A DNA stretch of 32,238 bases from Methylovorus sp035565335 (GCA_035565335.1 DATMSO010000104.1:1-32238); one strand, 5' to 3'. Counted from the stretch's first letter, positions 23,816 to 32,238 are shown. The notes: generated from the sequence alone by a model not told the origin. Translations and numbers: made by a program.

Positions 23816-25102
23816 TTGAGTCAGCAAGAAGCCTTGAAACGCCGCCCCTCTCATCTGGTGATGGTGGGGCATGTGCCCCTGGGCGGTGCTGCCCCGGTGG
23901 TTGTTCAGTCAATGACCAATACCGATACTGCTGACGCGGCTGCCACCGTTCAGCAAGTGTTTGAGCTTTGGCAGGCCGGCTCCGAGCTGGTGCGCATTAC
24001 CGTTAATTCCCCCGAAGCCGCTGCTCAGGTTGGCACCATACGGCGCGAGCTCGATGCCATGGGCTGCAATGTGCCCTTGGTTGGTGACTTCCACTACAAC
24101 GGCCACAAGCTGCTGGCGCAATATCCTGACTGCGCGCAAGCCCTGGCCAAATACCGTATTAACCCCGGCAACGTCGGCAAGGGCAGCAAGCGCGATGAAC
24201 AATTTGCCGCCATGATCGAAGCGGCTATCCATTACCAGAAGCCAGTGCGTATCGGCGTGAACTGGGGTAGCTTGGATCAGGAAAAAATGGCGCGCATGAT
24301 GGACGAGAACGCCCAGCGTGACGAGCCTTTGTCCGCTGATGCCCTGATGCGCGAAGCGTTGATTCAGTCCGCACTGGAAAGTGCCGCCCAGGCTGAGGCG
24401 CTGGGCTTGCCATCCAATTTCATTACCATTTCCTGTAAGGTGAGTGATGTGCAGGATCTGGTGACCGTATACCGTGATCTGGCTTCGCGCTGCAGCTATC
24501 CCTTACATCTCGGCTTGACTGAAGCAGGCATGGGTTCGAAGGGCATTGTGGCCTCCACGGCTGCATTGGCCTTGCTGTTGCAGGAAGGCATAGGCGACAC
24601 CATTCGTGTTTCGTTGACGCCTGAGCCCGGCGAAGCCCGCACCAAAGAAGTTGTGGTGGCGCAGGAGATCCTGCAAGTGATGGGCATACGTTCCTTTACC
24701 CCTTTGGTCACTGCTTGCCCGGGCTGCGGTCGCACCACGTCGACCTTCTTCCAGGAACTCGCACAAAAAATCCAGCGCTATCTGCGTGAACAAATGCCGA
24801 TATGGCGTAGTCAGTATCCGGGTGTAGAAACCATGAGCGTGGCCGTGATGGGCTGCGTGGTGAATGGCCCCGGCGAGTCCAAACTGGCCAATATTGGCAT
24901 CAGTTTGCCAGGCACAGGCGAGGTGCCGGTTGCCCCTGTCTTTGTCGATGGCCAGAAAACCGTCACGCTAAAAGGCGAAGCAATTGCGGAAGAGTTTCAG
25001 ACGATAGTGGAAGACTACGTACAGAAGAATTACGCCGAGGGCGGCAAGTTGCGTCAGTCGCTGCCATTGCAGCAAAAGACCATCCCGCTCAAGGCAATAT
25101 AA
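23816..25102 (+). CDS. ispG: 4-hydroxy-3-methylbut-2-en-1-yl diphosphate synthase IspG (GcpE)
   Basis: 428 residues. It catalyses the penultimate step of the MEP isoprenoid pathway, reductively opening MEcPP to HMBPP with a [4Fe-4S] cluster. The cluster cysteines are C301 and C304 in TACPGCGRT and C347 in VMGCVVNGPGE. The N-terminal TIM-barrel motifs (VVVQSMTNTDTAD, RINPGNVGKG) are clear. It uses a TTG start with GGAG five bases upstream, two bases after the rodZ stop. The length is a little above the E. coli form (372), as is usual for Betaproteobacteria, which carry an insert in the middle of the barrel. Confidence 0.97.
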   Translation: MSQQEALKRRPSHLVMVGHVPLGGAAPVVVQSMTNTDTADAAATVQQVFELWQAGSELVRITVNSPEAAAQVGTIRRELDAMGCNVPLVGDFHYNGHKLLAQYPDCAQALAKYRINPGNVGKGSKRDEQFAAMIEAAIHYQKPVRIGVNWGSLDQEKMARMMDENAQRDEPLSADALMREALIQSALESAAQAEALGLPSNFITISCKVSDVQDLVTVYRDLASRCSYPLHLGLTEAGMGSKGIVASTAALALLLQEGIGDTIRVSLTPEPGEARTKEVVVAQEILQVMGIRSFTPLVTACPGCGRTTSTFFQELAQKIQRYLREQMPIWRSQYPGVETMSVAVMGCVVNGPGESKLANIGISLPGTGEVPVAPVFVDGQKTVTLKGEAIAEEFQTIVEDYVQKNYAEGGKLRQSLPLQQKTIPLKAI

Positions 25103-25120
25103 AAAAAGCAATTAACAAAC

Positions 25121-26377
25121 ATGGCTGACAAATTTCAAAGCATCAAAGGTTTTTACGACATCCTGCCTGAGCAGACCGCACTCTGGCAAAAGCTGGAAGA
25201 CACCGCCCGGCGCGTGCTGGGCCAATACGGCTATTGCAATATACGCATGCCGATTGTCGAGCCCACCGATCTTTTCATCCGCAGCGTGGGTGAACATACC
25301 GATATCGTGGAAAAGGAGATGTACTCCTGGGTGGACGCACTGAATGGCGATAAGCTGACGCTGCGGCCCGAGGGTACGGCAGGCTGCGTGCGCGCCGTCG
25401 TCGAGCATAGCCTGACATACAATGGCCCGCAGCGCCTGTGGTACATGGGCCCGATGTTCCGTCACGAAAATGTGCAAAAAGGCCGTCAGCGCCAGTTTCA
25501 CCAAATAGGCGTGGAAGCCTTTGGCTATGCCCAGCCCGAAGTGGATGCCGAACAGATCATGCTGCTGGCACGCTTATGGCGCGCACTGGGGCTGACTGAC
25601 GTTGAGCTCCAAATCAATACCATAGGGGATGCGGCAGAGCGGGCGGAATACCGCCAGGTACTAATTGCCTATTTTGAACAGCATGCGGACTTGCTGGATG
25701 AAGACGCCAAGCGTCGCCTGCATACCAATCCACTGCGCATTCTGGATAGCAAGAATCCGCGCATGCAAGCCATGATAGAAGGCGCGCCACGCCTGCTGGA
25801 TACGCTGGGCGGCGAAAGCCGTGCCCACTTTGATGCGGTATGCGCCTTGCTCAACGCCGCCAATATTCCCTTTGTGCTCAATACGCGCCTGGTACGTGGC
25901 CTGGATTACTACAACCGCACCGTGTTCGAATGGGTCACAACCCGATTAGGCAGCCAGGGCACCATTGCCGGTGGTGGCCGTTACGATACCCTGGTGGAGC
26001 GTCTGGGTGGCGATGCCACGCCGGCTTGCGGTTTTGGCATTGGTCTTGAACGCGTGTTTTTGCTGATGCAGGAATACGGTATCGAAGCGGCGCAAGGTCT
26101 GGACGCCTATCTGGTGAATCTGGGTGAGCAGGCGGAACGTCTGGCGCCTCAGGTGGCCGAACAATTGCGCGAGGCCGGGATTTCGGTGGCACTGCATGCC
26201 GGTGGCGGCAGTTTCAAATCACAAATGAAAAAAGCGGACCGTAGTGGCGCACGCTTCGCATTGATACTGGGTGACGATGAAGCCCAGGCTGGTGAAATTA
26301 CCCTCAAGCCCATGTCGGGCGGGGGCGAGCAACAACGGCTGCATTTGCTACAGGCGATACAACATTTGAAGGAGTGA
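25121..26377 (+). CDS. hisS: Histidyl-tRNA synthetase
   Basis: 418 residues, a class II aminoacyl-tRNA synthetase charging tRNA-His. Motif 1 region (IVEPTDLFIRSVGEHTDIV), motif 2 (FRHENVQKGRQRQFHQIGVE), the histidine-specific LVRGLDYYNRTVFEW and motif 3 (CGFGIGLERV) are present, followed by the anticodon-binding domain from about 325. It follows ispG after 18 A-rich bases with no strong Shine-Dalgarno. Its last codons supply the AAGGAG used by the next gene. Confidence 0.98.
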   Translation: MADKFQSIKGFYDILPEQTALWQKLEDTARRVLGQYGYCNIRMPIVEPTDLFIRSVGEHTDIVEKEMYSWVDALNGDKLTLRPEGTAGCVRAVVEHSLTYNGPQRLWYMGPMFRHENVQKGRQRQFHQIGVEAFGYAQPEVDAEQIMLLARLWRALGLTDVELQINTIGDAAERAEYRQVLIAYFEQHADLLDEDAKRRLHTNPLRILDSKNPRMQAMIEGAPRLLDTLGGESRAHFDAVCALLNAANIPFVLNTRLVRGLDYYNRTVFEWVTTRLGSQGTIAGGGRYDTLVERLGGDATPACGFGIGLERVFLLMQEYGIEAAQGLDAYLVNLGEQAERLAPQVAEQLREAGISVALHAGGGSFKSQMKKADRSGARFALILGDDEAQAGEITLKPMSGGGEQQRLHLLQAIQHLKE

Positions 26378-26381
26378 GCCC

Positions 26382-27218
26382 ATGACTGCCTTGCTGCGCA
26401 TGGAAGAACTGACGGTTGTCCCGGTTAAATCGCCCCAGCGCAAGCTGGTCAATCAGGTATCTTTTGTGCTGGAGTCGGGCAAAACCACGTGCGTGGTCGG
26501 CGAGTCCGGTAGCGGCAAGAGCCTCACAGCACTTTCGGTGATGGGCCTTCTTTCCGAGCAACTCCAGCGCACGCATGGGCGTGTGATTTTTCAGGGGCGT
26601 GATCTCGCCTCGTTGACTGCCGAAGAAATGCGCGGCATACGCGGTAAACAGATCGGCATGATATTCCAGGAGCCCATGACCTCGCTGAATCCAGTGCTCA
26701 AGGTGGGCTACCAGATAGGCGAAAGCCTGACCGAACATCTGGGCCTGCGCGGCAAAGCGCTGCGCACCAAGGTGGGCAGCCTGCTTGAGCAGGTGGGCAT
26801 ACCGGCAGAACGCGCCGACAGTTATCCCGATGAGCTTTCTGGCGGGCAGCGCCAGCGCGTGATGATTGCCATGAGTATTGCCTGCGAGCCGGCCATGCTG
26901 ATTGCCGATGAACCCACTACCGCGCTGGATGTGACCGTGCAGGCGCAAATTCTCAAATTGCTGGACGAACTGAAGACGCGCATGAACATGGGCATGCTGT
27001 TCATCACCCATGATTTCGGGGTGGTTGCCGATATTGCCGATGATGTGGTGGTCATGTTCCGTGGCGAAATTGTCGAGTACGGCCCGGTGGCGAATGTGCT
27101 TGGCAATCCGCAGCATCCTTATACCCAGGCTCTGCTGGATTGTGTGCCGGATGCCGATGGTAAAAAACCGTTAAAGCCGATTGATTATGCCTGGCTGACA
27201 AATGGAGCCCACCCATGA
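26382..27218 (+). CDS. Peptide-type ABC transporter ATPase (OppD/DppD or YejF N-half-like)
   Basis: 278 residues. A full ABC ATPase: Walker A GESGSGKS (40-47), Q-loop IFQEPMTSLNP, signature LSGGQ (152-156), Walker B LIADEP with D176/E177, and the H-loop FITHD. The MNMGMLFITH stretch and overall pattern resemble the first half of YejF, which powers peptide (microcin C-type) uptake. The chain stops soon after the ATPase domain and lacks the C-terminal cysteine-containing extension (oligo_HPY) usual in OppD/DppD. AAGGAG within the end of hisS serves as ribosome binding site, and the ATP site is intact. No permease or binding protein is nearby. Confidence 0.92.
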   Translation: MTALLRMEELTVVPVKSPQRKLVNQVSFVLESGKTTCVVGESGSGKSLTALSVMGLLSEQLQRTHGRVIFQGRDLASLTAEEMRGIRGKQIGMIFQEPMTSLNPVLKVGYQIGESLTEHLGLRGKALRTKVGSLLEQVGIPAERADSYPDELSGGQRQRVMIAMSIACEPAMLIADEPTTALDVTVQAQILKLLDELKTRMNMGMLFITHDFGVVADIADDVVVMFRGEIVEYGPVANVLGNPQHPYTQALLDCVPDADGKKPLKPIDYAWLTNGAHP

Positions 27219-28033
27219 GCGAACCCATCCTGGTAGCCCGTCATCTGGTCAAGACTTACCCGCAACGCGGCGGCCTGTTTGGCCTCCGTAATGAAAAGGT
27301 CAAAGCGCTCGACGATGTCAGCATAGCGCTGAATGCCGGGAAAACTTTGGCGGTGGTCGGCGAGTCTGGTAGTGGCAAGTCCACCCTGGCCCGTTGTCTG
27401 TTACAATTGCTGCCCCTGGATAGCGGGGAAGTGCAATTTCAAGGCCATGATCTTGCCAAGCTGACAGGCAAGGAATTGCGCGCGATACGCCGCGATCTGC
27501 AGATGGTGTTTCAGGACCCGTTTGCCTCCTTGAATCCGCGCATGCGCGTGGGCGAAATCATAGGCGAAGGTTTGCTGATTCATGGACTTGGCAAGACGTC
27601 CGAGCAGCAGCGTAAGGTCATGCAAATGGTAAAGCGGGTGGGCTTGAACGAGGCCGACCTGCAGAAATATCCCCATGAGTTTTCCGGTGGTCAGCGTCAG
27701 CGGATAGGTATTGCCCGCGCCTTGGTGCTTGAGCCTAAGGTGGTGGTCTGCGATGAACCGGTGTCAGCGCTGGATGTGTCCATCCAGGCGCAGATATTGC
27801 TGCTCTTGCGGGAACTACAGCAGGAAATGCAGCTGAGTTATCTTTTTATCACGCATGATTTGCGTGTGGTACGCCATATTGCGGATCAGGTGGCGGTCAT
27901 GTACAAGGGGAGGCTGGTAGAGCAGGGCGATGTTGACTCGCTTTACCAGTCGCCCCAGCAGGAATATACCCGGAATCTGCTGAATGCAATTCCAGGTCGC
28001 CGGACGTTGGCTGGGTTGGCAACGGCAGGCTAA
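27215..28033 (+). CDS. Peptide-type ABC transporter ATPase (OppF/DppF or YejF C-half-like)
   Basis: 272 residues, the partner of the preceding ATPase; its ATG overlaps that gene's stop (ATGA). Walker A GESGSGKST (49-57), VFQDPFASLNPR, the FSGGQRQRIGIARAL signature and VVCDEPVSALD Walker B are intact. The N-terminal LVKTYPQRGGLFG is typical of the OppF side, and SPQQEYTRNLL near the end matches the second half of YejF. Like its partner it has no C-terminal cysteine motif. Together they look like a split YejF or an Opp/Dpp ATPase pair that must use permeases encoded elsewhere. Confidence 0.92.
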   Translation: MSEPILVARHLVKTYPQRGGLFGLRNEKVKALDDVSIALNAGKTLAVVGESGSGKSTLARCLLQLLPLDSGEVQFQGHDLAKLTGKELRAIRRDLQMVFQDPFASLNPRMRVGEIIGEGLLIHGLGKTSEQQRKVMQMVKRVGLNEADLQKYPHEFSGGQRQRIGIARALVLEPKVVVCDEPVSALDVSIQAQILLLLRELQQEMQLSYLFITHDLRVVRHIADQVAVMYKGRLVEQGDVDSLYQSPQQEYTRNLLNAIPGRRTLAGLATAG

Positions 28034-28077
28034 TCAAGTGCAAGTGGATAATTAACCTCGAATTTTAGGATGGCGTG

Positions 28078-28704
28078 ATGGCATACGATTTGGAAGAACA
28101 AGAACAGTTGGACGCACTGAAAAGCTGGTGGAAAACCAACGGTAAATATGTTCAGGCGCTGCTGATTGCAGTCGTGATTGCTCTAGCAGGCTATAAGGGC
28201 TGGAATTATTACCTGAATCAGCAGGCGGTCAAGGCCTCTGCCAAATACCAGGCGATGACCCAGCTTGATATCAAGGATACACAGGCGATTCAAGCCGCGG
28301 CGGGTGAGCTCATGGATAATTTTTCCACGACGCCATATGCCGCCCGTGCTGCTATTGCCGCCGCCAAAGTGAGCTATACCAGCAAAGACCTGGCGAGCGC
28401 CAAGCGTCAGCTGACATGGGCCGCTGAACATGCCAAGGAAGACCAGGTGGCCGCTGTTGCCATGCTGCAACTGGCAGGTATCCAGTTTGAAGAAAAAGAC
28501 CATGAGGCTGCGCTGAAAACGCTGGCACAAAAACATGATGCGGCATTTGATGGCTTGTTTGCCGACCTCAAGGGTGACATCTTGCTGGCTCAGGGCAAAA
28601 AAGCCGAAGCCAAAGAGGCATATCAGGAAGCCTTGCTGAAGCTGGATGAACAGGGTCGTTATCGCCGCTTCACCGAGCATAAACTGGAATCTCTGGGGAG
28701 CTAA
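28078..28704 (+). CDS. YfgM-like inner-membrane protein (TPR-like, DUF2133)
   Basis: 208 residues from the ATG at 28078; AGGA lies seven bases upstream, favouring it over a GTG one codon earlier. A short cytoplasmic segment rich in acidic residues (MAYDLEEQEQLDALKSWWK) precedes one membrane helix (about 24-40), then a periplasmic helical domain with TPR-like repeats. E. coli YfgM is bound to PpiD and the SecYEG translocon and contributes to periplasmic chaperoning. Its place before bamB and der is the conserved one. The gene is separated from the ABC pair by 44 bases. Confidence 0.93.
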   Translation: MAYDLEEQEQLDALKSWWKTNGKYVQALLIAVVIALAGYKGWNYYLNQQAVKASAKYQAMTQLDIKDTQAIQAAAGELMDNFSTTPYAARAAIAAAKVSYTSKDLASAKRQLTWAAEHAKEDQVAAVAMLQLAGIQFEEKDHEAALKTLAQKHDAAFDGLFADLKGDILLAQGKKAEAKEAYQEALLKLDEQGRYRRFTEHKLESLGS

Positions 28705-28707
28705 ACC

Positions 28708-29874
28708 TTGCGTCAGATTTCTTTAGCCGTGCTGATCGCACTGGCCATCAGCGGTTGCTCCACTATCAGTGACATGAAAACCGATATTTCGGAACGCATG
28801 TTTGGTCGCGAATTGAGTGATCCACCGGCTGAACTGGTGGATTTCAAGGCCAGCATGACCCCAAAAGTCATGTGGCGCGCCAGCCTCGGGGCGGCAGATG
28901 ACTACGATTTCACGCCTGCATCCATCAATGGTCAGGTATATGCAGCCAATGCCGCTGGCGACATCTTCAAATTTGATGCCATCAAAGGCACCCAGGTATG
29001 GAAGGTAAATGCAGGCCAGCGCTTGTCGGGTGGTGTCGGTGTAAGCAATGACCTCGTCCTGGTTGGTTCTGCTACGGGCTATGTGGTTGCCTTTGACCCT
29101 TCGGGCAAGATGCTATGGAAATCCAAGGTGAGTAGCGAAGTGCTGAGTGCCCCGCAAGTCAATAATGGCGTTGTGGTCGTGCGCTGTGGCGATAGCCGCA
29201 TCTTTGGTCTCAACGCAGCAGACGGTGCTCGCAAGTGGGTATATGAGCGTGCTACCCCGGCCCTGAGTCTGCGCAGCAGCGCTGGCGTCGCCGTTGATGG
29301 TGGCGCCGCTTATGCGGGCTTTGCCGGTGGCAAGCTGATAGCGTTGCGCGTGGAAGATGGCAAGGTTATCTGGGAAGCCTCTGTCGCTCAGCCTAAGGGC
29401 ACCACTGAAATTGAGCGTATTGCTGACATTACAAGTCTGCCCGTGGTCGATGGTCCATTGGTGTATGCCGTTGCATATCAAGGTAAGATCGCCGCGGTTG
29501 ACCGCGCAACTGGTCGTGTCAGCTGGGGACGTGATATTTCCAGTTATACCGGCCTTAATTCTGAAGATGCGCGCGTGTATGTCTCTCATGCCACTGGCTC
29601 GGTGTATGCGCTGGAGTATTCCAGCGGCAAGACCTTCTGGCGTCAGGGTGATCTCAAAAACCGCCAGCTCAGCGCACCGTTGCCCATGGGCGGCGTGGTC
29701 GCGGTGGGTGATATTCAAGGGTATGTGCATTTTCTCGGCCGTGAAGATGGCGCTTTTGAAGGCCGTATCCGCACCGAAGATAGCCCCGTCATGCCGCAAA
29801 TGCTGGCATTGGGCACCAACGGTATTCTTGTCCAGACCCGTAAGGGTGGGCTTTACGCAATTTCACTGAAATAA
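28708..29874 (+). CDS. bamB: Outer-membrane assembly lipoprotein BamB
   Basis: 388 residues. It starts at a TTG with GGGGAG seven bases upstream. A lipoprotein signal ends in ISGC with Cys17, anchoring it in the outer membrane. The body is an eight-bladed PQQ-like beta-propeller with repeated patterns such as GDIFKFDAIKGTQVWK, GYVVAFDPSGKMLWK and GRVSWGRDI. BamB is a non-essential BAM-complex subunit that aids folding of outer-membrane proteins by BamA. It is three bases after the YfgM-like gene and three bases before der, as in many proteobacteria. Confidence 0.97.
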   Translation: MRQISLAVLIALAISGCSTISDMKTDISERMFGRELSDPPAELVDFKASMTPKVMWRASLGAADDYDFTPASINGQVYAANAAGDIFKFDAIKGTQVWKVNAGQRLSGGVGVSNDLVLVGSATGYVVAFDPSGKMLWKSKVSSEVLSAPQVNNGVVVVRCGDSRIFGLNAADGARKWVYERATPALSLRSSAGVAVDGGAAYAGFAGGKLIALRVEDGKVIWEASVAQPKGTTEIERIADITSLPVVDGPLVYAVAYQGKIAAVDRATGRVSWGRDISSYTGLNSEDARVYVSHATGSVYALEYSSGKTFWRQGDLKNRQLSAPLPMGGVVAVGDIQGYVHFLGREDGAFEGRIRTEDSPVMPQMLALGTNGILVQTRKGGLYAISLK

Positions 29875-29877
29875 TCC

Positions 29878-31449
29878 ATGCTACCCACCATCGTACTGGT
29901 CGGCCGTCCCAATGTCGGCAAATCCACGCTTTTCAACCGGCTGACCAAAAGCCGGGATGCGCTGGTGGCCGATCTGCCAGGGCTCACCCGTGACCGTCAC
30001 TATGGGCGGGGCATAGGGGGCGACAAGCCATTTCTGGTGGTGGATACCGGCGGTTTCGAGCCGCTGGTCGATAGCGGCATTTTGAAGGAAATGGCCAAGC
30101 AGACGTTGCTGGCCATCGATGAAGCCGATGTCGTGATTTTCATGGTGGATGGGCGTAATGGCCTGGCACCGCAGGATAAAGTCATTGCCGATCGCTTGCG
30201 CAAAAGTCAGCGTCCGGTATTGCTGGCCGTGAACAAGACCGAAGGCATGCAGCGCGCCATTGTCAGTGCCGAGTTTCATGAGCTGGGCCTGGGCGATCCG
30301 CTTTCCATCTCCTCAGCGCATGGCGAAGGCGTGCGTGACCTGGTGGAGCTGGCGCTGGCGGATTTCCCCGAGCCTGAGCCCGAAGAAGAAAATGATGGCA
30401 GCCGCACGCCCAAAGTGGCGATCGTGGGACGTCCTAACGTGGGTAAATCCACCTTGGTCAATGCCCTGCTTGGGCAGGAACGTGTGATTGCCTTTGACCA
30501 GCCGGGCACCACCCGCGATTCGATCCATATTGATCTCGAGCGCAACGGTAAGCATTACACAATTATCGATACCGCCGGTGTGCGCAAGCGCGGCAAGGTA
30601 TTTGAAGCGATTGAAAAATTCTCGGTCATCAAGACCATACAGGCGATTGAAGAAGCCAATGTAGCGATTCTGGTGGTGGATGCGCAGGAAGGCATTACCG
30701 AGCAGGATGCCCATGTGGCTGCTTATATTCTCGAAGCCGGCCGCGCGCTGGTCGTGGCCATCAATAAATGGGACGGCCTCAAAGAAGACGAGCGCGACTG
30801 GATCAAGCGTGAAATTGACCGCAAGCTGCAGTTCCTGGATTTTGCCAAATTCCACTACATTTCTGCCCTGCGCAAGAAGGGTCTGCCAGAGCTGTTTACC
30901 TCAGTAGATGGCGCTTACAAGGCGGCCATGGCCAAGCTTTCAACGCCTCAGCTTACCCGTGTGCTGGAAGATGCCATCATTCAGCATCAGCCACCGATCA
31001 GCAAGGGCATACGTCCCAAGTTGCGCTATGCGCACCAGGGCGGCAGCAATCCACCGATTGTGGTGATTCACGGCAACCATGTAGATGGGGTCAAAGACAG
31101 TTACAAGCGTTATCTGGAGGGGGTTTTCCGCAAGGCATTCCAGCTCACGGGTACGCCATTGCGCGTGCAATTCAATCAGGGTGCCAATCCATTTGCCGAG
31201 CCGGAAGACAAGCGCAAGGCTGGCGAGGGCATTGTCAGCATGCGTCGTCGTAAAACGGCGCAGCGCGCTGAACTCAACGCCAAGAGCCGTGCCGAAAAAG
31301 AAGCGCTGGCACAGCCTGCAGGCACTCGTCTGAATACGTCCGTAAAACCAAAAGCGCCAGTCAAGCCCAAGGCTGCTGCGAAACCCAGAAATGCAACAGG
31401 CGCCCAAAAGGCGCCTGCAGCTAGTAAAAGCCGCACCAGCAAGAAGTAA
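29878..31449 (+). CDS. der: Ribosome-assembly GTPase Der (EngA)
   Basis: 523 residues, longer than E. coli Der (490). Two tandem GTPase domains and a KH-like domain support 50S assembly. First domain: P-loop GRPNVGKS 9-16, DTGG 56-59, and a G4 of N119-K-T-E122, where Glu replaces the usual Asp. Second domain: GRPNVGKS 184-191, DTAG 231-234, and a standard NKWD 296-299. The KH-like domain (about 360-445) ends with LRVQFNQGANPF. A basic tail of about 70 residues rich in Lys, Ala, Arg and Pro follows. It is the last gene of the plus-strand series and converges on bamD. The ATG has no clear Shine-Dalgarno, so coupling to bamB is likely. Confidence 0.97.
   Translation: MLPTIVLVGRPNVGKSTLFNRLTKSRDALVADLPGLTRDRHYGRGIGGDKPFLVVDTGGFEPLVDSGILKEMAKQTLLAIDEADVVIFMVDGRNGLAPQDKVIADRLRKSQRPVLLAVNKTEGMQRAIVSAEFHELGLGDPLSISSAHGEGVRDLVELALADFPEPEPEEENDGSRTPKVAIVGRPNVGKSTLVNALLGQERVIAFDQPGTTRDSIHIDLERNGKHYTIIDTAGVRKRGKVFEAIEKFSVIKTIQAIEEANVAILVVDAQEGITEQDAHVAAYILEAGRALVVAINKWDGLKEDERDWIKREIDRKLQFLDFAKFHYISALRKKGLPELFTSVDGAYKAAMAKLSTPQLTRVLEDAIIQHQPPISKGIRPKLRYAHQGGSNPPIVVIHGNHVDGVKDSYKRYLEGVFRKAFQLTGTPLRVQFNQGANPFAEPEDKRKAGEGIVSMRRRKTAQRAELNAKSRAEKEALAQPAGTRLNTSVKPKAPVKPKAAAKPRNATGAQKAPAASKSRTSKK
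31397..31417 (+). repeat. Perfect hairpin inside the der 3' end
   Basis: CAGGCGCC, CAAAA, GGCGCCTG forms an eight-base-pair GC-rich stem within the Lys/Ala tail codons, 30 bases before the der stop. No T-run follows on either strand, so it is not a classical terminator, but it may stabilise the 3' end of the message. Confidence 0.55.
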
Positions 31450-31473
31450 CGCTGGCGCTTTCCTGAGGGTGTA

Positions 31474-32238
31474 TCAGGAGGCGTAGAGCCCTTCCCAGAA
31501 TTTCCACCATACACGTTCTTCTGGAACGCCTTTCTTCAGCATTTTGCTGTCGGGGTAGTTGGTCTGAAGCACGCGCATGGTGTCTTGCTTCAAATCATCC
31601 ATGCCCATGAGGTCGTAGGCGCTGATCATGATGACCAGCGCTTCTTCTACCGATGGGGAGTCAGGGTAGGTTTCCAGAACGAACTTGCAACGATTGACGG
31701 AAGCCAGGTACGCCTGACGCTTCATGTAATAGCGGGCCACATGCAGCTCGCTGTTGGCAAGCATATCCACCAGATAGGTCATGCGCAGTGTGGCGTCTTT
31801 GACGTAGCGGCTGTTCGGGTAGCGCGTGACCAGTTCCTTAAGCGCCAGGAAGGATTCGCGCAATGACTTGGGATCGCGGTCACTGATCTGCTGCTTGGTG
31901 AGTTTTTCAATCACGCCGCGTTCATTGAATGTCGCCAGGCCCTTCATGTAGTAGGCATAGTCGATGTTAGGATGATCCGGGTGAAGTTTGATGAAGCGAT
32001 CTGCAGAAGCAATGGTGGAAATGGGATCATTGCGCTTGTAATAGGCATAGATCTTGTCCATTTGCGCCTGGGTGGCGAAGCGGCCATGCGGATAGCGGGA
32101 CTCGAGCGTTTCAAAATATTTGATGGCTTTTTCATAATCGCGCGAGCGCATTTTCTCGTCGGCTTCGGTGTAAATGCGTTGCGCCGACCAGCCCTTGGTC
32201 TCATCCAACTCCGTGGGCGCACCGAAGATGGCGCAACC
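31474..32238 (-). CDS. bamD: Outer-membrane assembly lipoprotein BamD, N-terminus cut by window edge
   Basis: 254 codons plus stop are present, and the frame continues off the right edge. The first codons in the window read Gly-Cys-Ala-Ile-Phe-Gly: Cys at 32233-32235 is the expected lipidated cysteine, so only the signal peptide is missing. A TTG at 32208 would be a false internal start. The mature protein is made of TPR repeats (YTEADEKMRSRDYEKAIKYFETL, SRYPHGRFATQAQMD, YPDSPSVEEALVIMISAYDLMGM). BamD is an essential BAM-complex subunit that contacts BamA and substrate signals. It is convergent with der, stops 24 bases apart, with a short TCCTGA/TCAGGA hairpin between them and no T-run. Confidence 0.95.
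   Translation of the reverse strand, partial: GCAIFGAPTELDETKGWSAQRIYTEADEKMRSRDYEKAIKYFETLESRYPHGRFATQAQMDKIYAYYKRNDPISTIASADRFIKLHPDHPNIDYAYYMKGLATFNERGVIEKLTKQQISDRDPKSLRESFLALKELVTRYPNSRYVKDATLRMTYLVDMLANSELHVARYYMKRQAYLASVNRCKFVLETYPDSPSVEEALVIMISAYDLMGMDDLKQDTMRVLQTNYPDSKMLKKGVPEERVWWKFWEGLYAS

Noticed and set aside
1..32238. CRISPR arrays, insertion sequences, prophage or integron parts
   Set aside because: No regularly spaced repeats, transposase or integrase frames, or direct-repeat boundaries were seen; gene order is that of a core chromosome.

Overview
The window looks like core chromosome of a methylotroph-like betaproteobacterium. This is inferred from gene order, the forms of RlmN, IspG, Der and BamD, and a moderately GC-rich composition; Methylophilaceae is my best guess, not a demonstrated assignment. 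Genes are tightly packed. I see no integrase, insertion sequence, CRISPR array or rRNA.

Left third (1-10505): the first codons of a DEAD-box RNA helicase (minus) lie back to back with typA/bipA (plus). A strong bidirectional hairpin separates typA from a convergent three-gene minus-strand unit encoding a CHASE2 membrane sensor, a secreted SH3-domain protein and a secreted M48 metalloprotease. Divergent from that unit, rmuC leads a plus-strand run: a 58-residue unknown protein, moaD, moaE (the two molybdopterin synthase subunits), a Lon-type protease with an altered Walker A, and hslR, several of them overlapping.

Middle (10578-17185): a PA0069-type radical SAM protein overlaps an SDR oxidoreductase on the minus strand. 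After a 394-base gap come ugd (UDP-glucose dehydrogenase, Enterobacteria-like short form), a membrane-bound nucleotide-sugar 4,6-dehydratase of the WbpM/CapD family, and hpt (purine salvage). A non-coding stretch with chained inverted repeats follows, then a minus-strand tRNA-Leu(CAG) with its own promoter and terminator.

Right half (17186-32238): rnr-rlmB (RNA decay and 23S rRNA methylation), a terminator, then a long plus-strand series ndk-rlmN-pilW-rodZ-ispG-hisS-[two ABC ATPases]-yfgM-like-bamB-der. This is the conserved proteobacterial ndk-to-der cluster, linking translation, isoprenoid synthesis, cell shape and outer-membrane assembly. Its notable departure is a pair of peptide-type ABC ATPase genes inserted between hisS and the yfgM-like gene. 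The window ends inside bamD, convergent to der, so two BAM-complex lipoproteins flank der.

Most genes are familiar. The parts least explained by known biology are the CHASE2/SH3/M48 unit, the Lon-like protease lacking the Walker A lysine, the permease-less ABC pair and the structured region after hpt.
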